Shown: in pieces, positions 12,201 to 26,164 of the stretch
Position numbering within the stretch: the stretch's first letter is position 1
How the letters are laid out: each line of letters opens with the position of its first letter
Assembly (NCBI RefSeq): GCF_900963305.1
Contig: NC_042515.1
Coordinates: 7,238,377 to 7,302,376, forward strand
Direction of reading: 5' to 3'
Length of the DNA: 64,000 bases
Origin: Echeneis naucrates
Taxonomy: Eukaryota; Chordata; Actinopteri; Carangiformes; Echeneidae
The notes under the pieces: model-generated
Databases searched by the model: none
What the model was told of the DNA's origin: nothing
What the model saw: the letters and a program-made list of their open reading frames with translations, nothing else
Position numbers and translations under genes: made by a program

Positions 12201-14053
12201 AGAATGATAAGACCCACCGACCTTTAAAACAAGAGAGAAATCCACTTATTTCACATCCTTCTCCCTCCTTTGCTTGACAAACTGTTAAGAACTAGGTCGA
12301 GTTTAAATGAATTTCTATTCTGCTGTATTAAGGTCATCTTGTCTTTTTTATCCAGCTTCCTAACCTGTCTGTCTCCCATGGTGATGAAAAGACCAAGTGT
12401 ATTTACAGCTGGAGTTGTTGATCCATGGCTGCCATTTTTGTGGAGGTTATGTCTCTCACAAAGAGCAAAACCTGACACCTCACTCAGCGTCTTTTTTTAA
12501 GCAGAAACCTGCATGAAGCACGAAGATACGAATGGACAACAGTTTCTATTGAACGGTTTTGAGGAAACTGGGAGAAGCAATCTTCACAAGAGATGGTCAC
12601 ATAATCAATGAAGCATCAGGTCGACATTTGTTGACTACTGACACGAGATCCAATAGACTACATGTCTTACCCATGCAGAAGTAAGATCCATAAAGAAGAT
12701 TAACACTATTTGAAGGAGAAAGACAATGTGAACTATTTGTCCGGTTTCTTGTCAGCCTTCTTCCTCCCTGCTGCAGCAAGAAGATGAAGGACGAATCAGA
12801 GCCATCTCAGGCTGTTAACGTGGCAGAAGTCTCTCTCTGGATGTCAGCTCAGTCTGGTAAAAGGTTGATTCCTTTCCTGCTGGGACCTACTCAGTACGAC
12901 GGATGATGAAGTAGGGACGCAGTGCCATCCAGTGGATAAAGAAAAAAAACAGGTAATATATGTTTTTGTGGCAGATTGCTTAAATTATCTGTATTAGCTG
13001 TGCCAATAAAGGTATAATCTGTCAAATCTGATTAACTCCACATCTGGCCATGACTCATCGTAAATCCTGTTAATATATTGTAGCTGAGACTGATTGCCTT
13101 TACACAGTTTGTTTCAGAATTATGAACTCATAATAGATTTTAAAACAGCTACTGTAATACTGGCCACCTCCAGCTTCTCCTTCGTCACGTATTCCTGCCT
13201 TCAGGTGATTTAGTCACTGTCGATTAATATTTAAAAACAAATTGCAAAGTCAAACTGTGGGTGGTAGATAAATAAAACATTTTAATGGATGTCTTCAGTG
13301 TCAAAATATTCCTCATAACAAATTACCATTGGGAATTTTGTGTTTATGGAGAGTTAAAACGTCTATAACTATTACTCTCTATAACATTCACACTATAACA
13401 AAGTATTTCCAAATCAGGAATCCAGTCCACTGATGTACAGCCGAAGAAAAAAATATATACAATGAATCCCACATTAGAGCACTCAAATGTGCTTTTCCAT
13501 CCAAAACATACCAGATTGGGTTAAAGTGGATCCGTTTGTTTTGGTTTCCAACACACCCTGGTGATAAAATAAAAAACTGATAACAATAAGAATGTAAAGT
13601 ACCTTTGAAAGCTGTAAGAAGTGCATTAGCTATAAACATCTGTTTTTATTTAATACATCTTGGAACAACACTGATAAGCCCTGCTCCAATCAACTCTGCT
13701 TTATTCTTATCACAATTGTTCCATCCTGTGCAAGTTAATATCACCAGTGCTGATATGCAACGAGGGAGAAATTGTTCCCATTATAAAAAGCTTTAGTTCT
13801 CATTTATAAAGCAGCATAAGCCCATAATTTTCATATTCTTGCCCTGTTGTTATTTTTACTGTTTCTATTCTCTTAATATTGTTTTTGCCTTCTCTATATT
13901 GTATTTGCATAGTTCCACAGTTTTACCTTTTCCATAATAACCAGTTTGCATTATTCATTTATCAAGTCAATGACCGAACCAAAGCGCTGAGTAGATCAGG
14001 ACAGGTCTGTCCATCAGCTTGGCTCTACAAAATCTGATTTTGATCTTCAAACC
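9266..14053. other. Intergenic region between cela1 and gls2 3' ends
   Basis: The two genes converge here. The stretch is AT-rich and holds homopolymer runs (A run near 9389-9403, T run near 10875-10892). Candidate gls2 polyadenylation signals lie near its right end, for example AATAAA on the minus strand at 13700-13705. Short open frames do not resemble known proteins, and I see no splice-linked exons or recognisable transposon ends. Confidence 0.5.
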
Positions 14054-16060
14054 TCACACCATGCCTTCGATGTTGTCCAGCTTTGGGAGATGCCCGCCCT
14101 CAGTGTGCTGCTGCACCTCCTGCTGCCTGTAGACCTGCTGGTAGTCTTTCAGCACCTTCACCACCTCATCATGCCCAAACTGCAAAGCATCATCGACTGG
14201 TAGGTTTCCCCACCTGCACGGCAGGGAGTGAAGGTCAAGATGGAGAATACTGCTTTTCCGATGCAGGATTTGATTTAAACCTCGAGGTTAATTGATTATT
14301 GATTTCGTCGAAGTATGTTTTCTATGTAGCTGTTCATTTTCATGTCCTGCTCTGAGAGGTAATTCCACCATTCAAACATTTTTTCATATCCCAAATCAGC
14401 TGCAGCTGGATAGACCAGAAAGAATAGAAATTTAAATATGGATTATTTTCATCAAAATAACAGCACATGAAATGACACTTCAGGATGTAAACAGAAGTGT
14501 AGAAAATGGAAGCCAAAGGATGGAGAGAGGGCGAAGGTGGAGATGCCGATCTCACCTGTCTACTACAAATGGATCAACTTTGCACGTCTCAGTCAGAAAT
14601 TTCACAACGTCGATGTGACCTGAGAATAAACAGCAAAACATGAAAGTTTGTGATTTCCCTCCAAACAAAGAAAGGTTTCTATTATGATAATCCAAAATGA
14701 GCAAGCTATTCATGATTTAGCTTTATGGCATGTCAAGGTGAGCGTTAAAAAAGAAATTAAAAAACAACCTTTGGACAGACAAATGGAGCTGTTAAAAATA
14801 TGAACTACGTAAAAAAAAAAAAAAAGAAGAAGAAATTTGATTATTTCTTCGGGACACAATCAAACAAGATTTAGGAGTGCAAAGTGCTGCCTTTTTCATT
14901 TGGGGAAAAAAAAAAAATCACTTATTACTCCCACCTTTTTTTTAATCTCAAAAACAAACGACTTGCTCATAAGGCTGTTTTTGATAAATGTTATTGTTGT
15001 AGTTACTGCAGCAGAGCATTAAATCTGTGCTGTGAACAAACTTACACCACAGAAACAGACAAATAATTCGCCATATGGTGCTCTGTCAGGGCCTGCGATC
15101 TGATTCATCAGTGGCCTGTTATAATGTGAGCCAGAGGTAGCGAACCTCTGTAGTTAATCAGCAAAACAAATGAAGCGAAAACTAATTACACCTTAAGTGT
15201 TAAACTGTATCATTTTACAGGTTGAACTATTTTTCTGTCAGTGACCGATTGACTGAAAGTCTCTAATATTTTTGGTCAGGTGACACAGCAATGAATTGAA
15301 AAGTTTTTTGTTTTTTTTTTAACATAACTGCCGAAAGACAGTGATTACTGATTTGCAGTCTGGGGATGTGTGATAATGGTGCTCATGGCCTGTGATGTCA
15401 GCCCGTCCTTCCACGTGTTCGTCTTCCTAGAACCACAGCAAGTGTGTCGGCATGTCTCACCTCACCTGCGCTGGTACAGAGCCATGCACCGAGTGAAACG
15501 TTTTTAATGTCACACCGCTTTCGTCTACAGGTTGTGACACGAAGACCTGACAGGGCGATCGGCACGTTTGTCCGCAGAGTTTAGCATGTTCTCAGCGAGG
15601 GCAAGTGTGTCAGGTTTATTGTTTTACCACACTCTGCTGCGCAGAATCCATAGTTGAGTTCGAAAAAGTACAAATTTCAGCTTAGTTAAAGGCCACGTAC
15701 ACCTGCACAGGCGCTCTCACTTGTTCTGCCCGATTAGACCTCTGCTCAGGATGAAGTTGAGTGCAGCTGTGCTGAATCAATAATTCATGGATACATGAAT
15801 GAAAAAGAATGATGAAAGTGTAACATTTCTCCTCTGGTGCAACTAAAGAGGGTTTAGAGAGATTTATATGCTGAGTCCACAGAGGAGGCCTAATCAGGTA
15901 GAACAGGTGAAACCACATGTGTGAGTGGACTGCAGATGAGCAGGGCCTTTAAAAAGGCCTAACATGATCAAGAGGTACTTTTTAGAAGAAATCAAAAGAG
16001 GATAGCTTATTCAAAATTCAAAGATTATGTTTGTGCTTCAGTTATGAAGGTTTGCCGCTT

Positions 16061-16096
<36 letters not shown>

Positions 16097-19000
16097 TTGC
16101 CTATGGTGCCTATTTAGTGTGGCTCATTCATTAAATCCAATTTCACTTCCACAGACAGAAAAAGCACGAGGAGCTCACCCTCTGCTGCTGCGATATGCAG
16201 TGCAGTCCGGGAATCATAGTCTTGAAGATCCATGTCCATGGATGAGAGAGCAAACCTGAAGGAGGATCACAAATACTGTTTTTAATACACTAAGAAAACA
16301 AAATATGAATATCTAACAAGAGCTACAAATTATATTTTAGCGCTGTTTTTATATGTGAGCTAATTAACATCTGCCTGTATGAGGGATTATTTTCAGCTAC
16401 GTAAACAAAATTCATGTGTATAAGATATTTTAGTGACTGTTTAAATTCATATTTTAGAGTTTTAATGATTGTAATACAAATATATATATATATTGCTTCC
16501 ATTGCAGTCTGTACAAAATGGATGTCCACAGTTAGAAACAGGAGCTGCTGAACAACAGATGGGTGACACATGAAAGAGAAACCATGAACAAGGATAAACA
16601 TGAACTGATGCCTCTTTGCAGGGATGGGTTATCATCCATTTATTCTGAAACAATGGGCCTTTAGGCTCACAAATGAAAAACAAATGAAACACATCCACAA
16701 CAGTTTGATCCTTTGAGTAAGTTTTGTATCTCTGAGCTAGTTTGTGATTTTTTTTTATCTTTGCAGTACTTATGTGTCTCTTTCTAAATGTATGATTAAC
16801 CTTGCTGAAAAAAGTTTTACCATTACTTTGATTTGTTATGAAATCTCAACCAAGCTGAAGAAAGTTGGGGCTCAAGTATTAGACATCAGAAATATCATGT
16901 GGGAAATATCTTTTTCAAAAAATTGTCCTAACCCAGTAGATTTCCAGACTTTCATAGTCTCATAGTGACAAACAGCACTGGAGCTGATTTTGCAGTGCTT
17001 TATACTTTATTTCAAGTTTTCATTGGCCTGCATGTTGTTGTTTCTTTTATTACCAGCCTGATGTTAACATTCAAGGTCTTTTCCTCTATAATAACGTCTT
17101 GATAATGTACCTTCTCAGGGCCGACACATCTCCACTGTAGGCGGCGAACATCAGGTTGAAAACAGATTTGTTCTGCCAACAGAGGAAAGAAAAATAAAGG
17201 CACTGATTATATTTGACCTAAGCATCCACAGCAGGAGAGGAAAGCTCACCCGATCATCCCCATCCTGCCTGCGAGGGTCTTGCTTCTTCACAAAGTGCCT
17301 CAAGTTGTCATAATTGTGGAAATTGAAGAGTGACACAAGCTCCTGAGGATAAGAAACAGTTACAGAAACAGACAATGCATGATTTAAACATTACCAAGTC
17401 TTTATCAGAGCAGGACATTTATCACTGACATGTAAATACTCAAGTCACTATCTCTCCAGATTCATTTGTACGAAATATTTTCTGTGATCTGGAATTGAAA
17501 TAAATTTTCTGTCACATTCTTTCTGTGATGTGGCTCAGAGAGTAAAGTTGATTTGATGCTGGAAACCAACACAAAACATTTGAATCCACACCATTTTTTT
17601 TTTTTTTTTTTTACCAAAAACAGCATAAAAACAATGCCTTGTCTGCCTTGCTCTTGCCTGACAGAAGTGTATTCCCCGAACGCTGTTTCCAACCCTGTCC
17701 AGTGGAGGAGACCAACACATGACTCCCATGACGTTGGGGATCACCAGCAGCACTGCACCAGACACGCCAGATTTTGCTGGCAAGCCCACCTGGGAGATGA
17801 AGGCATAAAAGCTGAGTGTGTTTCAGGCATTTCCCCCACAGGGAATAACCACAGCAATGCCACTTTTGTGTAAGAAGACACGGTTGGAGCTACAGTCACC
17901 TTCCAGTGCTACTCACATGAAACGCCATCTGGCCAGAAAAGTCATACATGCCGCATGAGTGCATGAGACTCAGTGTGTTTCGCACTGCCTCAGCACTCAG
18001 GACATGCTCGCCTGTTATAGGACATATTCCCCCGTTGGCAAGAGTGGCTGCTATGATACTTCCCGATTCACAGGTCACCTCAATGGAGCAAAGCTGAGAG
18101 CAGGAGAGGGTCGGGTTTATGGGTGAAACTACCGGCATCGTTTTCTTTTCAGCAAAGAAAAAAAAATTATTTTCATGACAGAAAATTACCTGGAAGTAGA
18201 AATCTAAGGCATCGATCATATCCGCTCTTGGTGGAAAGCACTGGGGAATGAAATGTGATCATTATAACTACGATAGACTGACACATTCTGGCCTTATAGA
18301 TATAATATGATTTCTCAACCAGAAAATAAAAGATATCTCAGGTTATTGGACTCGCTCTTTTTTTCTGGTCCTGACAATGAGGGGTTATTGCTTCTGATGA
18401 TACAGTTTCAAGTGACAAAAGGTCAGCGGTGACGCAGGAGGGACATGGGAGATGCATTGAGAGGGCACAAAGGAGGGATTTTAGTTGGCGTCAAAGGTTA
18501 TTACATTAGAAAAGGGTAACAAAAATGAGAAGAAATATATATAAAATAAATATAAATAAATATTAGCTCATGTACCAGCTCTGTGAAAAAGCATTTCCTG
18601 AGAACAACCAGCACTCAGCTGGTATATCACATGAAGCTTTCTCCCACACAGATGAAACAGAAAATAAAAGGTATTTATAATCCCAGATATTTCAGTACAG
18701 TCAGAAAATGCTTTATAACTGACCTTCTTCTCTTTCATGTAGTATCCAATGGCAAAATTTCTGTCGCCTGTTTCTTTTTCTGACTGGAACCTGAGACAGA
18801 AAAGCAGGGGCCAGTGCTGAAGTATCAATAATTCAATATGCTGGTGGACAAGCCATCTGCCTAAAACTGTCTTTGAACTTTGGCGTGTTAAGTCAAATAC
18901 TTTACCTCTAAAATATTTGACAGAACACTCACGTGGTATTGCTGAATCCAATGTATTCTTGGCCAGCCATCTTTTTCACAAACTCCATAACCTACGGAAG

Positions 19001-22000
19001 TAAAGACGGCTTAAATGAGCACTGAATCTCTGTGCCTGTTGAGATGCCACATGCCACAGTTGCAGCAAGACAGTCATGATCTTAAGAGAGAGGAAAATCT
19101 GAGTCACAACACTTACATAGTCAAACTTCTCAGCCTTATTGGAGCACGGCTGAAAACAAAGCGAGAGTTATTGTATAAAATTACCTTGATTGTAATTATC
19201 AAATTCATTCCCACATGTAGTGTTCATGAAAACTGAATATGACCTCGGCATGACTAATCACACAGGGTGAAAAAATAAATGAATGTTTCACTTATTGTGT
19301 AATCTAACAGCCTGTTATCAGCTTGTCGCTGCCGATCAGCAAGATAGACAGCAATCATACACAACAGAGCTCAGCTAGAGTTCAGGAACATTTCACAAGA
19401 CAGGATTATAGACAACTGTAAAAAACAAGCATAAAAACAGTCATAATAATATAAGTCCAAATGTAGCATAGATTTGTCAAATTGTTCCAGACATAATATA
19501 TAATATATAATAAATAATAATTTGTAACTGCGTTCTTTATTATATCTCCCCCAAGATCATAATCATGATAATGATGTCCTTTTTTTCCAAAAAGCTGTTA
19601 AAATTCTAGCAATGGTCTCAGCCAAATATATGATTTTGTTAAAGTTTGAAAATAAATTTGCCACTTGTGATCTGTTGAACGGGCTGACCACACACCAGGC
19701 CGCACATGTCGATCTGCATACCTTGATAAGAGAGCTGATCACTATGGCTCCAGCGTTGACCATTGGGTTGTGGGGCTTATCTGGAGAAGAGGACAACAAA
19801 ATAAGGTGCAAAGTTAATGAGGAGTTCAAGGACAACAAAATAAGGTACAAAGTTAATGAGGAGTTCTGTACTAAATAGAATCATTATTAAAAAAAAAAGG
19901 TAGAATTTCCTTGGAACAGTTCATCATGATTATCTTCTGCATAAAATATCAGGCGACATCAGACCAAATATGATTAAGCAAAGTACACACTGATGAATGT
20001 AGATACATTCAGTCTTCATGCCTTCAAAGGCATTTGTCTGGTTAATGTATTGAACAAAAACATTTAAAAAAAAAATGAAAAAAGCATATGACACTATCAA
20101 AAAAGTCTAATATTTACTGAAAGTCCATAGACTTCCACTTTATTCTCACTGTTGATTATCTTCTTTGATCAAATAATTATGTTTTCAGTGAATGAGATGA
20201 AGAAATCCTGAACATTGCAGGAAATGTTGAAAACACTGAAAAAATGCCACCAAGTCATTGTCTGACTAATAGCTCAGAAAGCTCATATAGAGGAGTTAAT
20301 AATCTGGCGCATCAGACATACAAACTGCAGGGCGATGTGAGCTTTTTCAGTCCTTCTGAGCAGTAGAAGGCCTTACGCACCTTCATCATCCAGTGAGAGC
20401 ATGTTGAACTTGAGTCCGCTGGGCTCCATGCCCACGTAACGGTGAATGTGCTCCGTTCCCGCCTCGTGGACGGCGATGGCGTACTGCAGGGGCTTCACGC
20501 AGGACTGCAGGCAGAACGGCTGCTTGGTGTCGCCTACTGAGTGTCTAAAGGAAAACAAAACGAAACATCTGAGAAGCAAATAATCTGGACAGTTATAAGA
20601 CCGAAGTAACATGCATTTCATCTCATCTTGTATTAATGTAACTGCACAATGACAATATTTGGTTCATTCATTATATATGTATTATACCATGGTCAGTGTG
20701 AATACTTTGTAGGCTAACTGCTCTGAATTCATCGTCGCCTGTAACCATAGCAACGTAACGAGCCCAGCTGTCAAACTGTCAACTTGTCAACTGCAACTTC
20801 CGGGAAAAAACAAACAGAAGTGGGAGATTTTAACATTTCTTTTCACTTACGTACTTCACGTACAAGAATTTTGAGGAATGGGATGCCACAGAAGAAAAAG
20901 AAATGGAGAAGAAAAGACAAAAATCAAGAGAAAAATGGCACAAGGAACTGACACCTGAAGAGCTGACAGAGGAGGAGAAAGACAAGATAAATACTTTGAA
21001 ATTGCCGTGGCTGTAAAAGGGACTAGTTTCTTCCTTGTCATGACAATGGTAAGTTCATGCTTCAAAAACTTTCAATTTTGAGTGTGAAACTTTCACCAAA
21101 AGTTGTCGAATCTTTTTATCCCCATATTCTCGGAAAATGACCATGGTATAAGCAAGCTCAAACTCCTTCTTCGTCCCCACATTGTGCATTAAAACCGTTT
21201 GAAGCACACCCACTAGTGGGAAGTGTCTTCTTTCTCTCGGAAACAGTATCTGACATAAACATAAACAGCTTTCAGAGCTTTCAGTCATATAACACCGTAT
21301 CTCAGAAGCAATCAAATTACATTAATTGCAAATTTTACAACATTAATTTAAAAGAAAAAAAATTGTTGTTTATATGGATGAAAGCTTTCGAGCCACTATG
21401 GTCTGTAATTCTTACCTCTGGCCATCCACAGTACACAGAGACATGCCCCACAGCTCTGGGCTAAACTTGGCCAACTGGGGGATGTAGTCGGCAACCTGAC
21501 GGCAGCATACACATGACAAACACATTAACAGTCCGATCACATTATTTGGTGAAAATATTTGAACAAGTGATACAAAAGAGAAACACATTCACATTCTGAT
21601 CATATTATTTCACACTGAGGAGCGAGTGTCAGCAATAGAGGCACTGCAGCAGAGAAAATGTTGGATGAAAATGAGGAGGAAGAAGCGAAATCTCACAAAA
21701 AAAAATAAAAAAAACATGACAAGCTTTGACAGATCGTTCGTGGGTACACAATATATAACAGCATGTGGGATACTGAATAAGAATCATTATGCAGATGTAT
21801 GCACTGTAGCGTTTCCATATGTTTCTTTGCCTGTCCATATTATATTCAATACAGACGTGCTGGAAATTCTCCATTTCTATTTCTGTTTCGAAGGAACACA
21901 CAAACAAATACATACCGTCCCATCATCTTGTTTTTGCACTCGGTCGTATATTTCATTTATTTTTTGGGCAAACACATCAAATTCAGGGATAATAAATTTC

Positions 22001-24860
22001 TTTCTGAAGGCTTGGATCAGCAGGACAATGTTTCCACCAACACATCTGTGATGAAACAACATAATGCAGAATTACCCAAGAGCGCTTACTCAGAGCAAAA
22101 TATCACATTTTCCTTGCTATTGCAATCGCACAGAGTGTGTGTGTGCGCATGTGCGTGTCTGTGTTTGTGTACAGATCTCACTGTGAGTGGGCAGCAGCTG
22201 CCAGCTGCCACGTTATCACTCAGAGCAACAGGCCTTTGCTTTCATCAGTATGACAGTAAATAAAGATGACATGTCCTGAGGCGCACACCATTACACTGAT
22301 GTGTGTGTTTCTTTTTACACCACAGGCTGCCTACAGGTTTAGCTTCATCAATTCACAGTATCACGTCACAGCACGTAGTACAGTACATGACCGCCTGAGC
22401 AATTCGACAGCTGCTGAATGACTTCTTTAGGCCACCTACACAACCACACAGTATTTTATTTTTTTATTTTTCGTCAGGTACAGATCCAAGGAAATGTAAC
22501 TAACTACTGTAAGATTATAATATTAATAGCATGATTTTAATATCATAATAGAGTCTATAACATTTATTAATATATTGACATTATCCATGTGCATTAAAAA
22601 CCTAATGAAACCCAAATCTGCACTCTCAGAGCTGTAGAACACGTTATAATTAACCCCTCACACACATTGTGGCTGGAGTAGAAGTTCAAATGTCATAGCT
22701 GTTTAGTTGTATCATGCAATCCAATGACACCACATGGCAAAAAAAAAAAAAAAATAGCCCAGATTAAAAAGTTACTATCGTGACTTTAATATATATCAGA
22801 AACAGAATTTACATTCACAAAATGTTGTGTTTCATTATAAATTTGTTTTCCATATTATGTCATTTCTTGTGCAGTAAATGCCTCTTAATCTTGTGTACAA
22901 ACAGTCATAATTCTCTTCTGATCAGTGAGGTATGCGTGGAAAGTGAAGGAATAACAAAGAGAGGGGTTGGGGGTGGGCAGGCAGAGAGACAATCACGCAG
23001 CGAATAACTTCCAACACATTCCTTCATTAAAACAGATCGCTGTTAGAAGGTCAGACTAAAAATAGTTTGGTCTCGTGGCTGTACAGGCAGCTTAATGGAA
23101 AACCAAACAACATGCTGAGGCACATGTGAAGCTTTGAAGGCAAATATACAGAAGCATTATTCAGAAACAGTTAGTGCTTTTTATTATTTTGCCTGTTGGT
23201 GTATCGTTTGGTTGTAGTTAGGAAATTGATGTAGTTCAACATAAAATAAATAAATAAAACAAACACAACTGAACTATACTCCAGCAGCCTGTGGATCGAC
23301 AGAAAATACTACAGATAGGAGAAAGAAATGAAATGCTGCTGCTGCTGCTGCCGTCACCTGCAGACCTTTGTCACAGCTGACATTTTCCCTCAGGTGTCTC
23401 TAATGACATAAATGATTGCTCTGTCGTGTTCAGGTGGGAAGCTGAACCAGCATACAAAGTATCAGGAGTCTGGCACTAGAGCAGCTCTTTAACACAGCCC
23501 TGATTTATCGTATTGTCAGCACCTGTTCTTTCCCAGGAGTGATATGTGTGAAAAAAGGGGCTAATGTTCTCATATTCTGATTTTATTTGTTAGTTTTTGA
23601 TCAAAATGTATTCCAGTAGCAGAGACCAAGTGGTTACTGTTGTGTTATAGAAATAAGCTGGTAATAAGCCGGTTCACCTGTGGAAAAGCTCCCTGTCCAT
23701 CATCACCTCACCAGCAGAGTCATTCACGGCCTGTTGAAGATTTTCCATGCACTCCTTTAGACGAGGGTCAGATGGATGAAGGCCAGTTTTCCTCAGAGCC
23801 TGGAAACAGCAGCAACAACAAAATCAACTATTGACAGATGGTTTGTATATTGAGAGTATATAGCCGGTATGTTTTGGTTGGCTCACTGAGATAAAGTATG
23901 AGATGGGGACTTGGTCCTTTCCGTCTGTGATGGTGTAGAAAAGCATGCCTTCCACTCCAGAGCTGGCAGGCTTTGAATGAAAATTCCTGGTGAAGAGGAA
24001 ACTTAAACAAGAAGAAAGAAAACCACCAGTCTTGGTTCACTTACAAAAGAAATCTAGTTAAAGCTATTTAAAAGGTTTTTAACCTCTATGCACTGCTAAC
24101 TTCAAATAAAAGCAATCTGGTTGTAATAACAAACACACAGTGCTACCCTGTATACCGCTGCAGCACTGTGAGCAGTTCATTATTCTCTGGCCTACACAAG
24201 AAGGAATGAGGAAGATCCAAATGACAGAAATACAGGGAGAGTTTGTGGTTAATATTGTTATAATTTAGTTGGACAGGATAACCTGGAAAATGTAACAAGT
24301 GAGAGCTCAATACTGTCTGCTCCTGGAGCTTCACACTATTATTAAAATGTTGCATGGTTCATTTCCACATGGGACACATGTTGCTGACTGATAGTTGAGC
24401 TGATCTGGATCATCTTACTCGAGATGTTTCCACTTTTATATTCTGTCCTCTGTACAGGCTTCCTCCCATAATCACACAATGGACATTTACAGTGTAATGT
24501 TGTTGTGGTAATGTAAACAAAAAACAACAACAACAACAAAAGAAAAACGTGATACAAACTGCTATCCCTGCTGGTCTGAGGTGAAAGTGACTTTAAGAAG
24601 TGTGTGTGTGTGTGTGTGATAATGTGGATCATCAGAAAGGTGCTGTAAAATACTCACACTTTGAGATGGGAATGATCAGAGTGTGAAGGTGGCCGTCGCA
24701 GGATCGGGTTTGTTATCTTGGAGGTGAAACGACAGGCAGGTCGGAGGATGAAGACTCTCCTCACCGCCTCAGTGTGTCCGAAGCCCGGCTGTCCGGAGCT
24801 CGGCTGGCCGGAGCCCGGCCGTCCGGAGCCGGGCAGACGCAGCGCTCTCAGACGGTGCAT
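14054..24860 (-). CDS. gls2: Glutaminase, liver type (mitochondrial)
   Basis: Hydrolyses glutamine to glutamate and ammonia in mitochondria. Coding exons in transcript order: 24860-24658, 23986-23887, 23799-23678, 22045-21916, 21495-21416, 20544-20381, 19780-19722, 19149-19117, 18991-18933, 18790-18724, 18240-18190, 18093-17917, 17789-17658, 17342-17250, 17172-17111, 16255-16179, 14619-14556, 14213-14054. Total 610 residues (human GLS2 has 602). The N-terminus is Arg-rich, as in mitochondrial presequences. The beta-lactamase-like catalytic domain carries the SCVK Ser-x-x-Lys motif (Ser226, Lys229), [15 protein letters not shown] and [10 protein letters not shown]. Ankyrin repeats occupy roughly residues 491-575. 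The tail ends EGMV, like the ESMV PDZ ligand of GLS2 and unlike GLS. The intron after exon 13 uses a probable GC donor. Whether this is teleost gls2a or gls2b is not decided. Confidence 0.95.
16064..16094. repeat. Poly(T) tract in a gls2 intron
   Basis: Thirty-one consecutive T on the + strand, therefore poly(A) in the gls2 transcript, just downstream of the 16179-16255 exon. It may be a relic of a retroposed tail or a simple slippage tract. No associated SINE body is recognised. Confidence 0.85.
19790..19867. repeat. 39-bp tandem duplication beside a gls2 splice acceptor
   Basis: Two 39-bp units (19790-19828 and 19829-19867) are identical except for one internal G/A difference and the last base. 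On the gls2 (minus) strand they lie immediately upstream of the exon at 19722-19780. Each contains a pyrimidine-rich stretch and a branch-point-like TTAAC. Confidence 0.9.
23334..23351. repeat. (TGC)6 trinucleotide repeat in a gls2 intron
   Basis: Six uninterrupted TGC units lie between the gls2 exons at 21916-22045 and 23678-23799. It is a short, non-coding microsatellite. Confidence 0.85.
24600..24619. repeat. (GT)10 microsatellite in gls2 intron 1
   Basis: About ten GT units lie 39 bp inside the first gls2 intron, just past the exon 1 donor at 24651-24657. Confidence 0.85.
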
Positions 24861-26091
24861 GTCCGCGGCGGACCGGAGCCCCGACGGCGGCGGACAGAGG
24901 AGGTGATGTTTTCTTTATGTTTTGAACTTTTCAGGAGCTGTTTCCGAAAGGTCAATGACCTTCAACCGAGCTGAACTATTGCGACCTTCGCGTGTGGTCT
25001 GAAATTTAGCTTTTCGACAAGCTTTCTCATCTACATGACATATTTGATTTGGCATCCGTGACGTCCAATATATTTCTCATATTTAGGCTCTTTATATGCC
25101 TTACTCCACACTGAAAAGCTCTAAAACCTGACTAAAAAAATAAAAATAAAAACTAATGAAAAATCTAAAAACTATTCAAAGTAATAAAGACTGGACACGT
25201 TCTTAAACATGCCACAACCTGTCGATAATTGATGGTGTTTAATTTTCCGAGGAGCCCCTGAATGCAGCTGTGTAATAAGTTGCAGACTCCACCTCATGTG
25301 GTTCTTGACATTTGACTGACAGCTCCAGAGCCAAACCACAGAGTCCCATCCATGAGAATGAATTCAGCTTTTTGTCAGCAGGACCAAACGCTCCCAGCTG
25401 CCACTGACTCTTCAGGGATATTTAGGTTCAGCCAAAAAGTCACCTTCTCAGTTTATTACTGTGCTCACCAGCATTGACACCAGACCAGGACATCCTGTCA
25501 GTTCGGCTGATAACTAGGGAACCAAAAGGTAGATGCAACAGCTTCATTTACAACATACCATTAATCCTACAAAGCAGCAGCTGCTCAAAGGAAAAATCTA
25601 CACATTAGATGGGCGGTTTAACTTCCTGATAATATCTATATTAAAAGTCTGAGGCTGAGCCATAACTGAAATATGAAAATCACCATCAGGTTTTCACATG
25701 TATCATTTTTCACATTTTAAAAATAAATCACATAACATGGCATTTCTGTTGTTGTAACTCTGAATGTATTTTTTTTTTCATGGCAAAGCTTTGTTTCTAT
25801 TTATTAGTTGATCATTACATTCTGACACTTTTTCTTGATTGTAAATCTGTTAATGTAGGTTATGTTGATTAACAGCATTCATAAATAAAAGGCCAAGGCA
25901 CTGCCTCTTGTTAAATAATATTTATACAGGAATTTCTCCTGTATGGTTTCATTATTTTCCTTTATATTGTGTTAAGTCTTGAGTAGATATTACACAGATA
26001 TTGTGCACAAATATAATAATCTGCATATCAGATCATTGCGTTGCCAGTGCAGATAAAGAATGTGGGCATATTATAAGGCTGGTGTGTGGGT

Positions 26092-26164
<73 letters not shown>

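Noticed and set aside
12733-12800. Minus-strand frame reading LAAAGRKKADKKPDK then stop, preceded by a pyrimidine tract and CAG, like a last exon
   Set aside because: No partner exon or recognised protein family could be linked to it, and Lys-rich endings arise easily by chance. The minus-strand DNA on its 5' side shows no coding character.
23333-23360. CTG/TGC repeat as a possible disease-type expansion
   Set aside because: Only six units, intronic, and nothing suggests instability.
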